Part shown: in pieces, positions 1 through 7,221 of the stretch | Layout: each line of letters starts with the position of its first letter | Position numbering within the stretch: the first letter of the stretch is position 1 | NCBI RefSeq assembly: GCF_038008325.1 | Contig: NZ_JBBOYW010000001.1 | Location: 3,131,501-3,195,500 of the forward strand | Length of the DNA stretch: 64,000 nucleotides | Source: Lysinibacillus sp. FSL K6-0232 | GTDB lineage: Bacteria; Bacillota; Bacilli; Bacillales_A; Planococcaceae | Direction of reading: 5' to 3' | Notes under the pieces: model-generated | Databases searched by the model: none | Seen by the model: the letters and a program-made list of their open reading frames with translations, nothing else | Told to the model about the DNA's origin: nothing | Made by a program: the position numbers and the translations under genes

Positions 1-39
1 CAGTCATGTAACATATGAATAATTGCCGTTTCATTCTTA

Positions 40-888
40 CTACAGCAGCATATGTAAAAATTTTTCAAAATGCACGCCTGCCTCGCTCGGTATTTGTTCC
101 TTTACTGTGGCTTCAATAGCCGTAGCTAAAAATGCTTCTGCAAGCTTCATGGACTCCACTAAATCCTGTCCACGCATCATTCCACCCATAATAATAGATG
201 CAAATAAATCGCCTGTGCCTGAATAGCTTTGACCATTGTAGTCACGCATACTAGAAAACGAACGACTTTCATCAATATACATATTACCTACATAATGTTT
301 ATTGATAGCTGTTGCTGGTGGATGCAAGCCAGTAATCAGCACCTTTGCACCCGTTGCCTGCTGGAGCTGCTGCCCTGCCTCCTCAAGCGCCTGCATATAA
401 TCCGTTTTATTTTGATAATGCTGTAGCTTATCATAGGACACTCCTGTAAGCAAACAGCACTCCGTTACATTTGGGGTAATCAGATCAGCACTTTTCACCA
501 GCGCCCCCATACGATCAAGCAGCTCACCTGTAAACATTTTATAAACCTCACCATGGTCGCCCATTACTGGATCAACAAGCATCGTGGTTTCTTTTGTATG
601 AAATCTATCTAAAAAATGAAAAATATTATCAATTTGCTCCTTGCCTGTAACAAAGCCTGTATGAATGCCATCGAAGGCTGCTCCAAGCTTACTCCATTCC
701 TCCACAAAGTAGTCCATCTTTGATGTTAAATCCTCACAATAAAAGCTAGCATATCCCGTTTGTGCTGTTAAAATCGCTGTTGGCAAAGGTACTGCCTGAA
801 CCCCCATTACAGATAGAACAGGTATTGCAGCCGTTAATGAGCACTTGCCAAACGATGACATATCCTGAATCACCGCAACTTTTTTCAT
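40..888 (-). CDS. pdxK: Pyridoxine/pyridoxal kinase, PfkB-like family
   Basis: This 282-residue protein looks like a ribokinase-fold pyridoxal kinase, which phosphorylates B6 vitamers to feed pyridoxal phosphate salvage. It has the N-terminal substrate strand VAVIQDMSSFGKCSL, the central LVDPVMGDHGEVY block typical of PdxK/PdxY/ThiD-type enzymes, and a C-terminal YSGTGDLFAS anion-hole and catalytic Asp motif near residue 225. I start it at the ATG at 888 because AGGTGG lies 8 nt upstream; an in-frame GTG four codons earlier has no such site. It is divergent from an ECF S component, which suggests joint uptake and phosphorylation of vitamin B6. The family is sure; the exact vitamer is inferred. 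Confidence 0.85.
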   Translation of the reverse strand: MKKVAVIQDMSSFGKCSLTAAIPVLSVMGVQAVPLPTAILTAQTGYASFYCEDLTSKMDYFVEEWSKLGAAFDGIHTGFVTGKEQIDNIFHFLDRFHTKETTMLVDPVMGDHGEVYKMFTGELLDRMGALVKSADLITPNVTECCLLTGVSYDKLQHYQNKTDYMQALEEAGQQLQQATGAKVLITGLHPPATAINKHYVGNMYIDESRSFSSMRDYNGQSYSGTGDLFASIIMGGMMRGQDLVESMKLAEAFLATAIEATVKEQIPSEAGVHFEKFLHMLL

Positions 889-1017
889 TCTCCATTCCAC
901 CTAACTCATCCTATATATACTATCCTCATCGTATCACAATTACATAATTGCGAAAATAATATTCATCTGACCCCTTACTTTTTTATAAAATTGACACTTT
1001 TACAACAGTCAGTCCTT

Positions 1018-1026
1018 TGCTAAAGT
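1018..1026 (+). promoter_or_regulatory. Candidate extended -10 for the ECF gene
   Basis: TGCTAAAGT (TG-n-TAAAGT) lies about 40 bp before the start codon of the ECF S component. A TTGACA at 991-996 is 24 bp away, too far for an ordinary -35 partner, so the assignment is tentative. Confidence 0.3.
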
Positions 1027-1065
1027 AAAAACCACAAACTATTCATGATCGTGAGGAAGAGAAAA

Positions 1066-1617
1066 ATGCACAGTATCCAAAGATATTCTTATACAAAACC
1101 TCGAACAAAAACATTTGACTTAGTTATTACAGCTATTTTAGCGGCACTTGTTTTTGTTGCCACAATGTTTATTAATCTCAAGCTTCCATTTGGGCAAGGC
1201 GGGCTTATTCATTTAGGGACATCCATGCTATTTATCTCCGCTATTTTATTTGGCCCTAAAAAGGGGGCACTTGCTGGCGCTATCGGGATGGGCTTATTTG
1301 ATATTGTAGGCGGCTGGCTCATTTGGGCACCCACGACTATTATTTCACGTGCATTACAAGGCTTTATCGTTGGTAAAATCGCTTGGTCTAAAGGCTATAA
1401 AGGTGATAATATCGGGCTAAATATTTTAGGAGCAGTAGTATCAATGCCTATGATGATTGCGGTTTACTATGTTGGGCAAGCTATTATGTTCAATAGCTGG
1501 ATTGCACCATTGGCATCGATTCCTGGAGATATTATTCAAAATATTGTTGGCTTAATCATTGCCATTCCTGTATGTATTGTACTGAAAAAAACACCATACT
1601 TTAAAAGAAACTTTTAA
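1066..1617 (+). CDS. ECF transporter S component, probably for a B6 vitamer
   Basis: The protein is a 183-residue hydrophobic membrane protein with about five to six membrane segments, including LVITAILAALVFVATMF near the start. It resembles the substrate-binding S components of energy-coupling-factor vitamin transporters. The start at 1066 is preceded by GAGGAAGAG with good spacing; an upstream ATG at 1045 lacks one. S components need the shared EcfAA'T module, which is not in this window. The divergent pyridoxal kinase suggests pyridoxine or pyridoxal as substrate, but that is inferred from context only. A hairpin with a T-run follows the gene. Confidence 0.75.
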   Translation: MHSIQRYSYTKPRTKTFDLVITAILAALVFVATMFINLKLPFGQGGLIHLGTSMLFISAILFGPKKGALAGAIGMGLFDIVGGWLIWAPTTIISRALQGFIVGKIAWSKGYKGDNIGLNILGAVVSMPMMIAVYYVGQAIMFNSWIAPLASIPGDIIQNIVGLIIAIPVCIVLKKTPYFKRNF

Positions 1618-1621
1618 GAAA

Positions 1622-1655
1622 GCATGCCATCTCTAGTAAGGTGGCATGTTTTTAT
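1622..1655 (+). terminator. Rho-independent terminator after the ECF gene
   Basis: CATGCCAT (1623-1630) pairs with GTGGCATG (1641-1648) across an 10-nt loop and is followed by TTTTTATTT. It sits 5 bp after the ECF stop codon. Confidence 0.75.
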
Positions 1656-1713
1656 TTGCTTATTAGTGACATGAGTTCTGTCCATTTTCATACTATATGG
1701 TGGAGGTGGTAAT

Positions 1714-2154
1714 ATGCCAAGAGTAAAATATCGTGATGCTGATATTGCCTTAATGGCACGAATGATGAGAGCCGAGGCTGAGGCTGAAGGAAATCAAGGA
1801 ATGCTATACGTCGGTAATGTTATCGTCAATCGTGCTATTGCGGACTGTTTAGATTTCAATGATGTGAGAACTATTGAGCAAGTAATTTTTCAAGTACAAG
1901 GTAATAATTATTCCTTTGAAGCCGTTCAAAAGGGCAATTTATTTTACCAGCGGGCTCGATCATCTGAAAAAAAGCTAGCAAAGCAAAACTTGGATTTTTG
2001 GAGAGAGCATCCAGCAAAATATGCACTTTGGTATTTCAATCCGTATGCACCATGCCCGCCAACATGGTATGGCCAGCCATTTACAGGGCAATTTAAAAAT
2101 CATTGCTTTTATGAGCCTGCCGCTGGAACGTGTGAAAGTGTTTATATGGGGTAA
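1714..2154 (+). CDS. cwlJ: Spore cortex-lytic hydrolase CwlJ
   Basis: The 146-residue product matches CwlJ, the small SleB-like (Hydrolase_2) enzyme that degrades spore cortex peptidoglycan during germination. Seen are MARMMRAEAEAEGNQGM with its catalytic Glu region, VGNVIVNRA, the FYQRAR block and the C-terminal WYGQPFTGQFKNHCFYEP. Length and motif order agree with B. subtilis CwlJ (about 142 aa). GGAGG sits 7 nt before the ATG. CwlJ is often next to gerQ, needed for its activity in Bacillus, but no gerQ lies beside it here. It has no signal peptide, as expected for CwlJ. It marks the organism as a spore former. Confidence 0.92.
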   Translation: MPRVKYRDADIALMARMMRAEAEAEGNQGMLYVGNVIVNRAIADCLDFNDVRTIEQVIFQVQGNNYSFEAVQKGNLFYQRARSSEKKLAKQNLDFWREHPAKYALWYFNPYAPCPPTWYGQPFTGQFKNHCFYEPAAGTCESVYMG

Positions 2155-2158
2155 CAGT

Positions 2159-2196
2159 GAAAAGAGAACATCCGATAGATGGATGCTCTCTTTTCG
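2159..2196. terminator. Bidirectional terminator between convergent genes
   Basis: AAAAGAGAACATCC (2160-2173) pairs with GGATGCTCTCTTTT (2181-2194) with one mismatch. The A- and T-flanks make it usable by both cwlJ and the opposing PC4-family gene. Confidence 0.8.
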
Positions 2197-2197
2197 C

Positions 2198-2407
2198 TTA
2201 CTTTAATAGTGCTTTTAAAGCCTGTACCTCATCGTCAGACAATGTTACACCCTTGCCCATTTTCTCACGATTTGGCGCCCATTCGCGAATATCATATTTC
2301 GGTGCATGCCCATTCCAGCTAATACGATTTAGCTCCTTTTTCCAGCCCTTTGCTGATTCTGAGAGCACGCCAATATGCTCGACAATTTCGTATTTGATCT
2401 CTGCCAT
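2198..2407 (-). CDS. PC4/YdbC-family ssDNA-binding protein
   Basis: A 69-residue protein beginning MAEIKYEIVEHIGVLSES and continuing with GWKKELNRISWNGHAPKYDIR, which is the compact PC4-like (YdbC) fold found across Firmicutes. Family members bind single-stranded nucleic acid, and a role in DNA or RNA transactions is assumed rather than proven. The start at 2407 is chosen because GGAGG is 7 nt upstream; an earlier in-frame ATG falls on this site. It is monocistronic and shares a terminator with cwlJ. Confidence 0.8.
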   Translation of the reverse strand: MAEIKYEIVEHIGVLSESAKGWKKELNRISWNGHAPKYDIREWAPNREKMGKGVTLSDDEVQALKALLK

Positions 2408-2470
2408 AATAGCCTCCATTAGTTGTTTTCATATATGTTATCATAACAGCTTATATGACAAATAGTGAAA

Positions 2471-3256
2471 TCAATCTTCTTGATGCATGCCTATAGCATA
2501 TAACCAAAGAAGCGCACGAATAAAGTGCTGACTAAAGAAACATACATCATGTGTGCCTTCAGGATTTAATTCAAATAATAGATTTCCTTCCAAATAGTCC
2601 TCCTTTGTTAATTCTTGATAAGCTTTTTTCGTAGCCTCCACCATATTCTTTTGAATGTTATCTCTATGAATGCCTTCTAACTCTCCCACATATAAATACA
2701 ATTGATGATTTTGACGATTGACAGTTGGCTTTATATAGGTATTCCCTTGACGTTTTACTTCCTCTCCTCGCATATACTGTAGAACATCCTCATACCAAAA
2801 AGAAGCGGATAACACAATATATTGATGAAATACTTCTGGATAATAATATGAAGCAAAGATCGAAGCAAGCCCACCAAAGGAGCATCCTGCAATAGCTGTA
2901 TAGGAAGGTGCAGAATTTGTAGCATAGTGCGTATCTATATACGGCTTTATTTGGTTCACAATCGTATCCAAATAATTTTTCACCTGCCCACCTAAATTAG
3001 ATGTATTTGGCATAAGAGACGGCGCTTCCCATGGTGTATAATCATTATTCCGATCAATTGGTACAATACCAATAATAATCAGTGGCTCAATTTGCGCTGT
3101 AATGATTAAATGATCAATATAGTTCATCGCCTGTATAGCACCATTCCCACCATCATGCATATAAATGGTACGATACTTCTTTGCTGGATCATAGCCCGAT
3201 GGTAAGACGATTGAAACATCATACTGATTAATTTTTTCATATTTAATTGAAATCAT
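2471..3256 (-). CDS. Iron-regulated alpha/beta-hydrolase esterase (Fes/BesA-like)
   Basis: This 261-residue cytoplasmic esterase belongs to the esterase-D/enterochelin-esterase superfamily. Visible are YRTIYMHDGGNG near residue 30, the nucleophile elbow GCSFGG near residue 130, and a C-terminal GTHD histidine region. There is no signal peptide. Trilactone siderophore esterases of this family (Fes, IroE, BesA) release iron from imported ferric siderophores. The near-perfect Fur box just upstream supports an iron role. No siderophore synthesis or uptake gene is adjacent, so use of a foreign siderophore is possible. The hydrolase family is firm, the substrate is inferred. Confidence 0.75.
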   Translation of the reverse strand: MISIKYEKINQYDVSIVLPSGYDPAKKYRTIYMHDGGNGAIQAMNYIDHLIITAQIEPLIIIGIVPIDRNNDYTPWEAPSLMPNTSNLGGQVKNYLDTIVNQIKPYIDTHYATNSAPSYTAIAGCSFGGLASIFASYYYPEVFHQYIVLSASFWYEDVLQYMRGEEVKRQGNTYIKPTVNRQNHQLYLYVGELEGIHRDNIQKNMVEATKKAYQELTKEDYLEGNLLFELNPEGTHDVCFFSQHFIRALLWLYAIGMHQED

Positions 3257-3281
3257 TTGTCTTTCTCCATCCTTTCAAATT

Positions 3282-3300
3282 GATAACGATAATCAATATC
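3282..3300 (-). promoter_or_regulatory. Fur box upstream of the esterase
   Basis: GATAACGATAATCAATATC matches the classical 19-bp Fur consensus GATAATGATAATCATTATC at 17 of 19 positions. It lies 25 bp before the esterase ATG, where a bound repressor would cover the promoter. Confidence 0.85.
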
Positions 3301-3570
3301 ATTTATAATGATAGTATACTTTATCATGAAAATGAAGGTGAAATTTTTATCTTTCAAGACCTTCATGTATGTATCATTAAAGTAGCTATATTTTTAACAC
3401 TGAAAATATAGTAGTATAAACTTTATTAACATTTCGTTTTTAATCCATGATTTCTTATTCACTTTTTCAAACAGTCCCATTCATACTTAGTCATGCCATG
3501 AAAAGCTGAGACATAACTCATTTGTCCATTATAAAAGCCGTATCATTCTCAAATTAACAAAATAATAGAA
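3301..3570. other. AT-rich intergenic stretch
   Basis: Between the Fur box and the hairpin at 3573 I see no open frame with a ribosome binding site and no RNA family I recognise. A weak hairpin (CTATATTTTTAACACTGAAAATATAG, 3385-3410 region) is the only structure noticed. Confidence 0.5.
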
Positions 3571-3572
3571 CA

Positions 3573-3633
3573 AGAAAACCCGAACTATTACAAAACGCTA
3601 GATGAGCATTTGGTAATATCATTCGGGTTTTCT
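3573..3633 (-). terminator. Long-loop hairpin, terminator of the transglutaminase operon
   Basis: AGAAAACCCGAA (3573-3584) is perfectly complementary to TTCGGGTTTTCT (3622-3633). An inner TATTAC/GTAATA pair extends the stem. It lies downstream of the transglutaminase gene read leftwards. A closely similar element is found at 13672-13728, so it may be a dispersed repeat as well as a terminator. Confidence 0.6.
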
Positions 3634-3702
3634 ATTGGCTAGCATCCTTTTATGCTAACCTTATATTATCTTATTAAATTTCATAGAGTTAAACTTCACA
3701 TC

Positions 3703-4560
3703 TTATAAATGCTCAATTTTTGTCACATCCACTTTGACGGTTAATGCGTGTGCCCCTCCTTGGTAAACACCTTCGACAGGGCTTACATCTCGATAATCAC
3801 GTCCCACACATAAAATAATATGATTATCTAGCACCTCTACATTATTTGTTGGATCAAGCCCTATCCACCCGATACCAGGTACCATAATTTCTACCCAAGC
3901 ATGTGTCGCCGTATCCCCAATAAGGTCATCATCTTTACCAACATATAAATAACCACTTATATAGCGTGCTGGAATACCACAATAACGCAATACTCCTAGC
4001 ATAATATGTGTATAATCCTGACACACACCAGCCTTCAACTCAAATGCCTCTGTAGCTGTTGTGTTCACTGTTGTTGCATGTGGATCGTACTTAATCGCAT
4101 AGTATAAGTACGTCATCACATCGCATGCTAGTTTTAATGGATTGTCCCTTTGGCCTCCAATAGCCGTTAAAATCTCCTGAATTTGCTCTTCACGTAGTGA
4201 TGTCAGCTTCGATGTATTCAAATAAGGTAAATAATGACTTTTAAATAGCTGTGATTTAAAAATATTACGCATTTCTTCTGAAAAGTTAATTTGATAAACA
4301 TATGGCGCTTTTTGCACACTCACTGTAGAAGTTGCAGTAATGACAAGCTCCTTATGCGGTTCTGCAATAAAAAAGCTGCCAACATTATTTAGCCAAATAT
4401 CCATATATTCCTTTATCATTGACTGTGGTGAAATATTTAAATTATACGATAAAACACGCTGACATTCGCCCGCTCTAGGCTTTAAACGTATTGTATTCAG
4501 TGATTGTTCCACTTCGCTTTCGTAGAGAAAAATATTGCTGTGTGTGATATGGTACTTCAT
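3703..4560 (-). CDS. Transglutaminase-like protein of the ATP-grasp/alpha-E operon
   Basis: A 285-residue protein with an N-terminal bacterial transglutaminase beta-sheet domain (YHITHSNIFLYESEV...LRLKPR-like start) and a C-terminal papain-like core. The core shows GVCQDYTH with the catalytic Cys, THAWVEI with His, and GLDPTNN with Asp. In other bacteria this gene travels with an alpha-E gene and a circularly permuted ATP-grasp gene, and the trio is predicted to build and process a small peptide. The start at 4560 has AGGAG 7 nt upstream; longer in-frame extensions overlap the previous gene. No signal peptide is present. Confidence 0.82.
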   Translation of the reverse strand: MKYHITHSNIFLYESEVEQSLNTIRLKPRAGECQRVLSYNLNISPQSMIKEYMDIWLNNVGSFFIAEPHKELVITATSTVSVQKAPYVYQINFSEEMRNIFKSQLFKSHYLPYLNTSKLTSLREEQIQEILTAIGGQRDNPLKLACDVMTYLYYAIKYDPHATTVNTTATEAFELKAGVCQDYTHIMLGVLRYCGIPARYISGYLYVGKDDDLIGDTATHAWVEIMVPGIGWIGLDPTNNVEVLDNHIILCVGRDYRDVSPVEGVYQGGAHALTVKVDVTKIEHL

Positions 4561-4598
4561 ACGTTTTCTCCTTTTGTATACGTAGCGTGTTGCATGCT

Positions 4599-5546
4599 TT
4601 ACACAGCCAGAATAGGTGGTGTTAAATAATAGGCTTGTGCTAGAATAGGACCGAAATTTGTACAATTTTGTCGAATAGCTTTTACCCTCTGCTTCTGCTC
4701 TGCTAACGTTAACGTCGCCATATCAACATTTGTCAAAGCAATCAATTCATCTAACGCACGATACATATTTTCTACATTTTGATTTGTTAATCCCTGTTCT
4801 ATATCATACACTGTATCTCGAATTTTATATAGCCCATACGCCACAGAGCGAGAACATTTTACATCACTAATTAAAAAATTCGACACACTGTCTACTGTTA
4901 ACACACGAGAACGATATGCATATTCCTCAGCAGTATTCGTAAGCTGTAAGCCTAATCGTATAGCACGATCTGGCTCTAATTCACCTTCTATTTCTAATAA
5001 ATGATGCAAAATTAATGCTGTTTTCTCAGAACGTTCCAGCCATTTACCAATCTTTAAAAATTTATAGCCCATATCTCTAGTCATCAATGAATCAATAACG
5101 CCTGTTGCTGTCAAAGCCGTTTTCCGAATATGTGTTAAAAAATTTGTCGTATTGAGCAATGTAGATGTTTCTGGATATGCACCCTCTTGAATGTCTAAAT
5201 ACAAGTCATTCCATTCCTCCCACAGCTCATTCGGCAAACAATCCCTTGTGTTACGAGCATTCATGCGCACACTCGTAATGGTAGCTATTAGCGAATTTAA
5301 ATTATCGCGATCATAGATTAAATAATGCATCATATCCTCTAAAGTATTTTGTGGATAACGTATTTGATAATCTTCAATATATCCACAAATTGTAGGCACA
5401 ATAAGTGATTCCTTTTCATACACCGAATCCTTATGATTTGACTCTAGTGTATACTCTAATTGTGCATATAAAATATGAGCATTTGCTTGTGTACGTTCAG
5501 CATAACGTCCAATCCAATACAATGAATCCGCTACACGACTAAGCAT
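4599..5546 (-). CDS. Alpha-E domain protein (DUF403)
   Basis: The 315-residue product starts MLSRVADSLYWIGRYAERTQ, the hallmark of the all-helical alpha-E family. It is the middle gene of the conserved ATP-grasp, alpha-E, transglutaminase trio. Its biochemical role is unknown; a scaffold or adaptor for the ATP-grasp ligase is the usual suggestion. The ATG at 5546 lies 9 nt after GGGAG and overlaps the end of the ATP-grasp gene by 8 bp, showing translational coupling. The rest is helical with conserved RDCLPNELWEEWN and a helical C-terminus. Confidence 0.85.
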   Translation of the reverse strand: MLSRVADSLYWIGRYAERTQANAHILYAQLEYTLESNHKDSVYEKESLIVPTICGYIEDYQIRYPQNTLEDMMHYLIYDRDNLNSLIATITSVRMNARNTRDCLPNELWEEWNDLYLDIQEGAYPETSTLLNTTNFLTHIRKTALTATGVIDSLMTRDMGYKFLKIGKWLERSEKTALILHHLLEIEGELEPDRAIRLGLQLTNTAEEYAYRSRVLTVDSVSNFLISDVKCSRSVAYGLYKIRDTVYDIEQGLTNQNVENMYRALDELIALTNVDMATLTLAEQKQRVKAIRQNCTNFGPILAQAYYLTPPILAV

Positions 5547-6990
5547 GTTCACCAACTCCCTTCACAATCCACGTATCTTTACCGCCTCCACCTTGAGAGG
5601 AATTCACAACAAGCGAACCTTCTTTTAAAGCCACACGCGACAACCCTCCTGGCAGCACATATATGTCCTCACCACTCATCACAAAGACACGCAAATCCAC
5701 ATGACATGGATAAAACTGTCCATTTTGAAATGCAGGAGCACGTGATAATTTAATCGTTGGCTGTGCAATATATTGATGTGGTGACTCTACTATTTTTTCA
5801 TAGAAGATTTGCCGCTCCTCCTCCGTAGAATGTGGTCCAATTAACATATCATAGCCACCAGATGCACCCACATTTTTCACCACAAGCTCCTCTAAATGTG
5901 CTAGCACCCATTCTCTTGTAGCATCATCTTCAAGTAAATATGTCTTCACATTACCAATAATAGGTTCCTCTTCCAAATAAAAGCGAATCATTTCTGGTAC
6001 ATATTGATACATCGCCTTATCATCTGCAACACCATTACCAATTGCATTTAAAATCGCCACATTGCCCTTATTATAAGCATCTAGTAAATGTGGTACACCA
6101 AGCATAGAGTCTTCTCTAAAATGAACAGGATCAAGAAAATCATCATCAATCCGTCGATAAATCACATCTACTCGTTTAAGACCGAGAATCGTTTTTAAAT
6201 AAACAACATTCTCCTTCACTACTAAGTCGCGTCCTTCTACAAGCGGAATATTCAAATGCTTTGCTAAAAATACATGGTCATAGTAGGCAGAATTATAAAT
6301 ACCTGCCGTTAATAAAACCGCATGCACCTCTTCATCCACAGGCATATTTATCGGACGATGTGAAAGCACTGCCTCCTGTAGGTGCTGCAATTGCCCCTCC
6401 AATCGCGCAATAGCATAATCATCAAAAAATTCAGGGTAAATTTTACGCATCACATAGCGGTTCTGATAGACATAACTCATACCTGAGGGATTGCGTAAAT
6501 TGTCTTCAAGCACACAATACTTGCCATTTTCATCTCGAATTAAATCAATACCAGCAAGAAAGATATGGTTTTGTAGCGGGATATTTGTACCAACAACCTG
6601 CTTATAGTAGTATGGATTATTCTCAATAAGCGTTTTCGGAACAATGCCTGCCTTGACAATTTCTTGCTCATGGTAAACATCATGTAAAAAATAATTTAAC
6701 GCCTTGACTCGCTACTTCATACCACTCTCAATCATTTTCCATGTATCTTCTGGAATAATTATCGGAATAAAATCAAATGGCATGGTGCGTTCTGTTCCAC
6801 CTTCTGCTCCATATACAGTAAATGTAATTCCTTGTCTTAAGAAGCTGGATTGTGCTGCATGATGCTTATCATATAGCTGTTGCTCGGAAAATGCTTGCAG
6901 TTTTTGATAGAACGTTTGATAATGCTTTTTAGGTTTGCTCCCATCTAGCATTTCATCATAAAATACACCAGATTCATATAATTTCCACAT
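5539..6990 (-). pseudogene. Circularly permuted ATP-grasp protein interrupted by an amber codon
   Basis: Read through from the ATG at 6990 (GGAGGG 8 nt upstream) this is a 482-residue DUF404/DUF407 circularly permuted ATP-grasp protein, the usual family length. The frame is continuous except for one TAG at 6712-6714. Before it lies WKMIESGMK; after it comes RVKALNYFLHDVYHEQE. Family members have a Gln between these blocks, so CAG to TAG is the simple explanation. The C-terminal part retains FLAGIDLIRDENGKYCVLEDNLRNPSG, NVGASGGYDM and SSQGGGGKDTW. Either the gene is dead, the site is suppressed or read through, or it is a base-call error. Internal GTG starts could yield a fragment from ~6513. 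Confidence 0.85.
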
Positions 6991-7130
6991 AATAAAATCC
7001 CTCCAATACATATCTATATTAGTTAAAATACGACATCTTCTAACAAAATTCCTTCATTTTCTGAATTTTCGTAATTCAACGAATTGCCCTATAGGATTTA
7101 TATGCTTAAATGAATACTCTATCAAAAATA

Positions 7131-7213
7131 AAAAGAAGCAACCTACGACACCGCATCTTAAAAATTAGTTATTTTATGCTAATTTTTAAGTGCCGTATAG
7201 GATTGCTTCTTTT
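7131..7213 (-). terminator. Long two-tier hairpin between the nucleotidase and ATP-grasp genes
   Basis: The outer stem is AAAAGAAGCAA.CCTA (from 7131) with TAGG.TTGCTTCTTTT (to 7213). The inner stem is CTTAAAAATTAG (7157-7168) with CTAATTTTTAAG (7179-7190), 12 perfect pairs. It directly follows the nucleotidase stop codon region read leftwards and should act as its terminator, although it is larger than needed. Confidence 0.6.
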
Positions 7214-7221
7214 CTTCTTAC

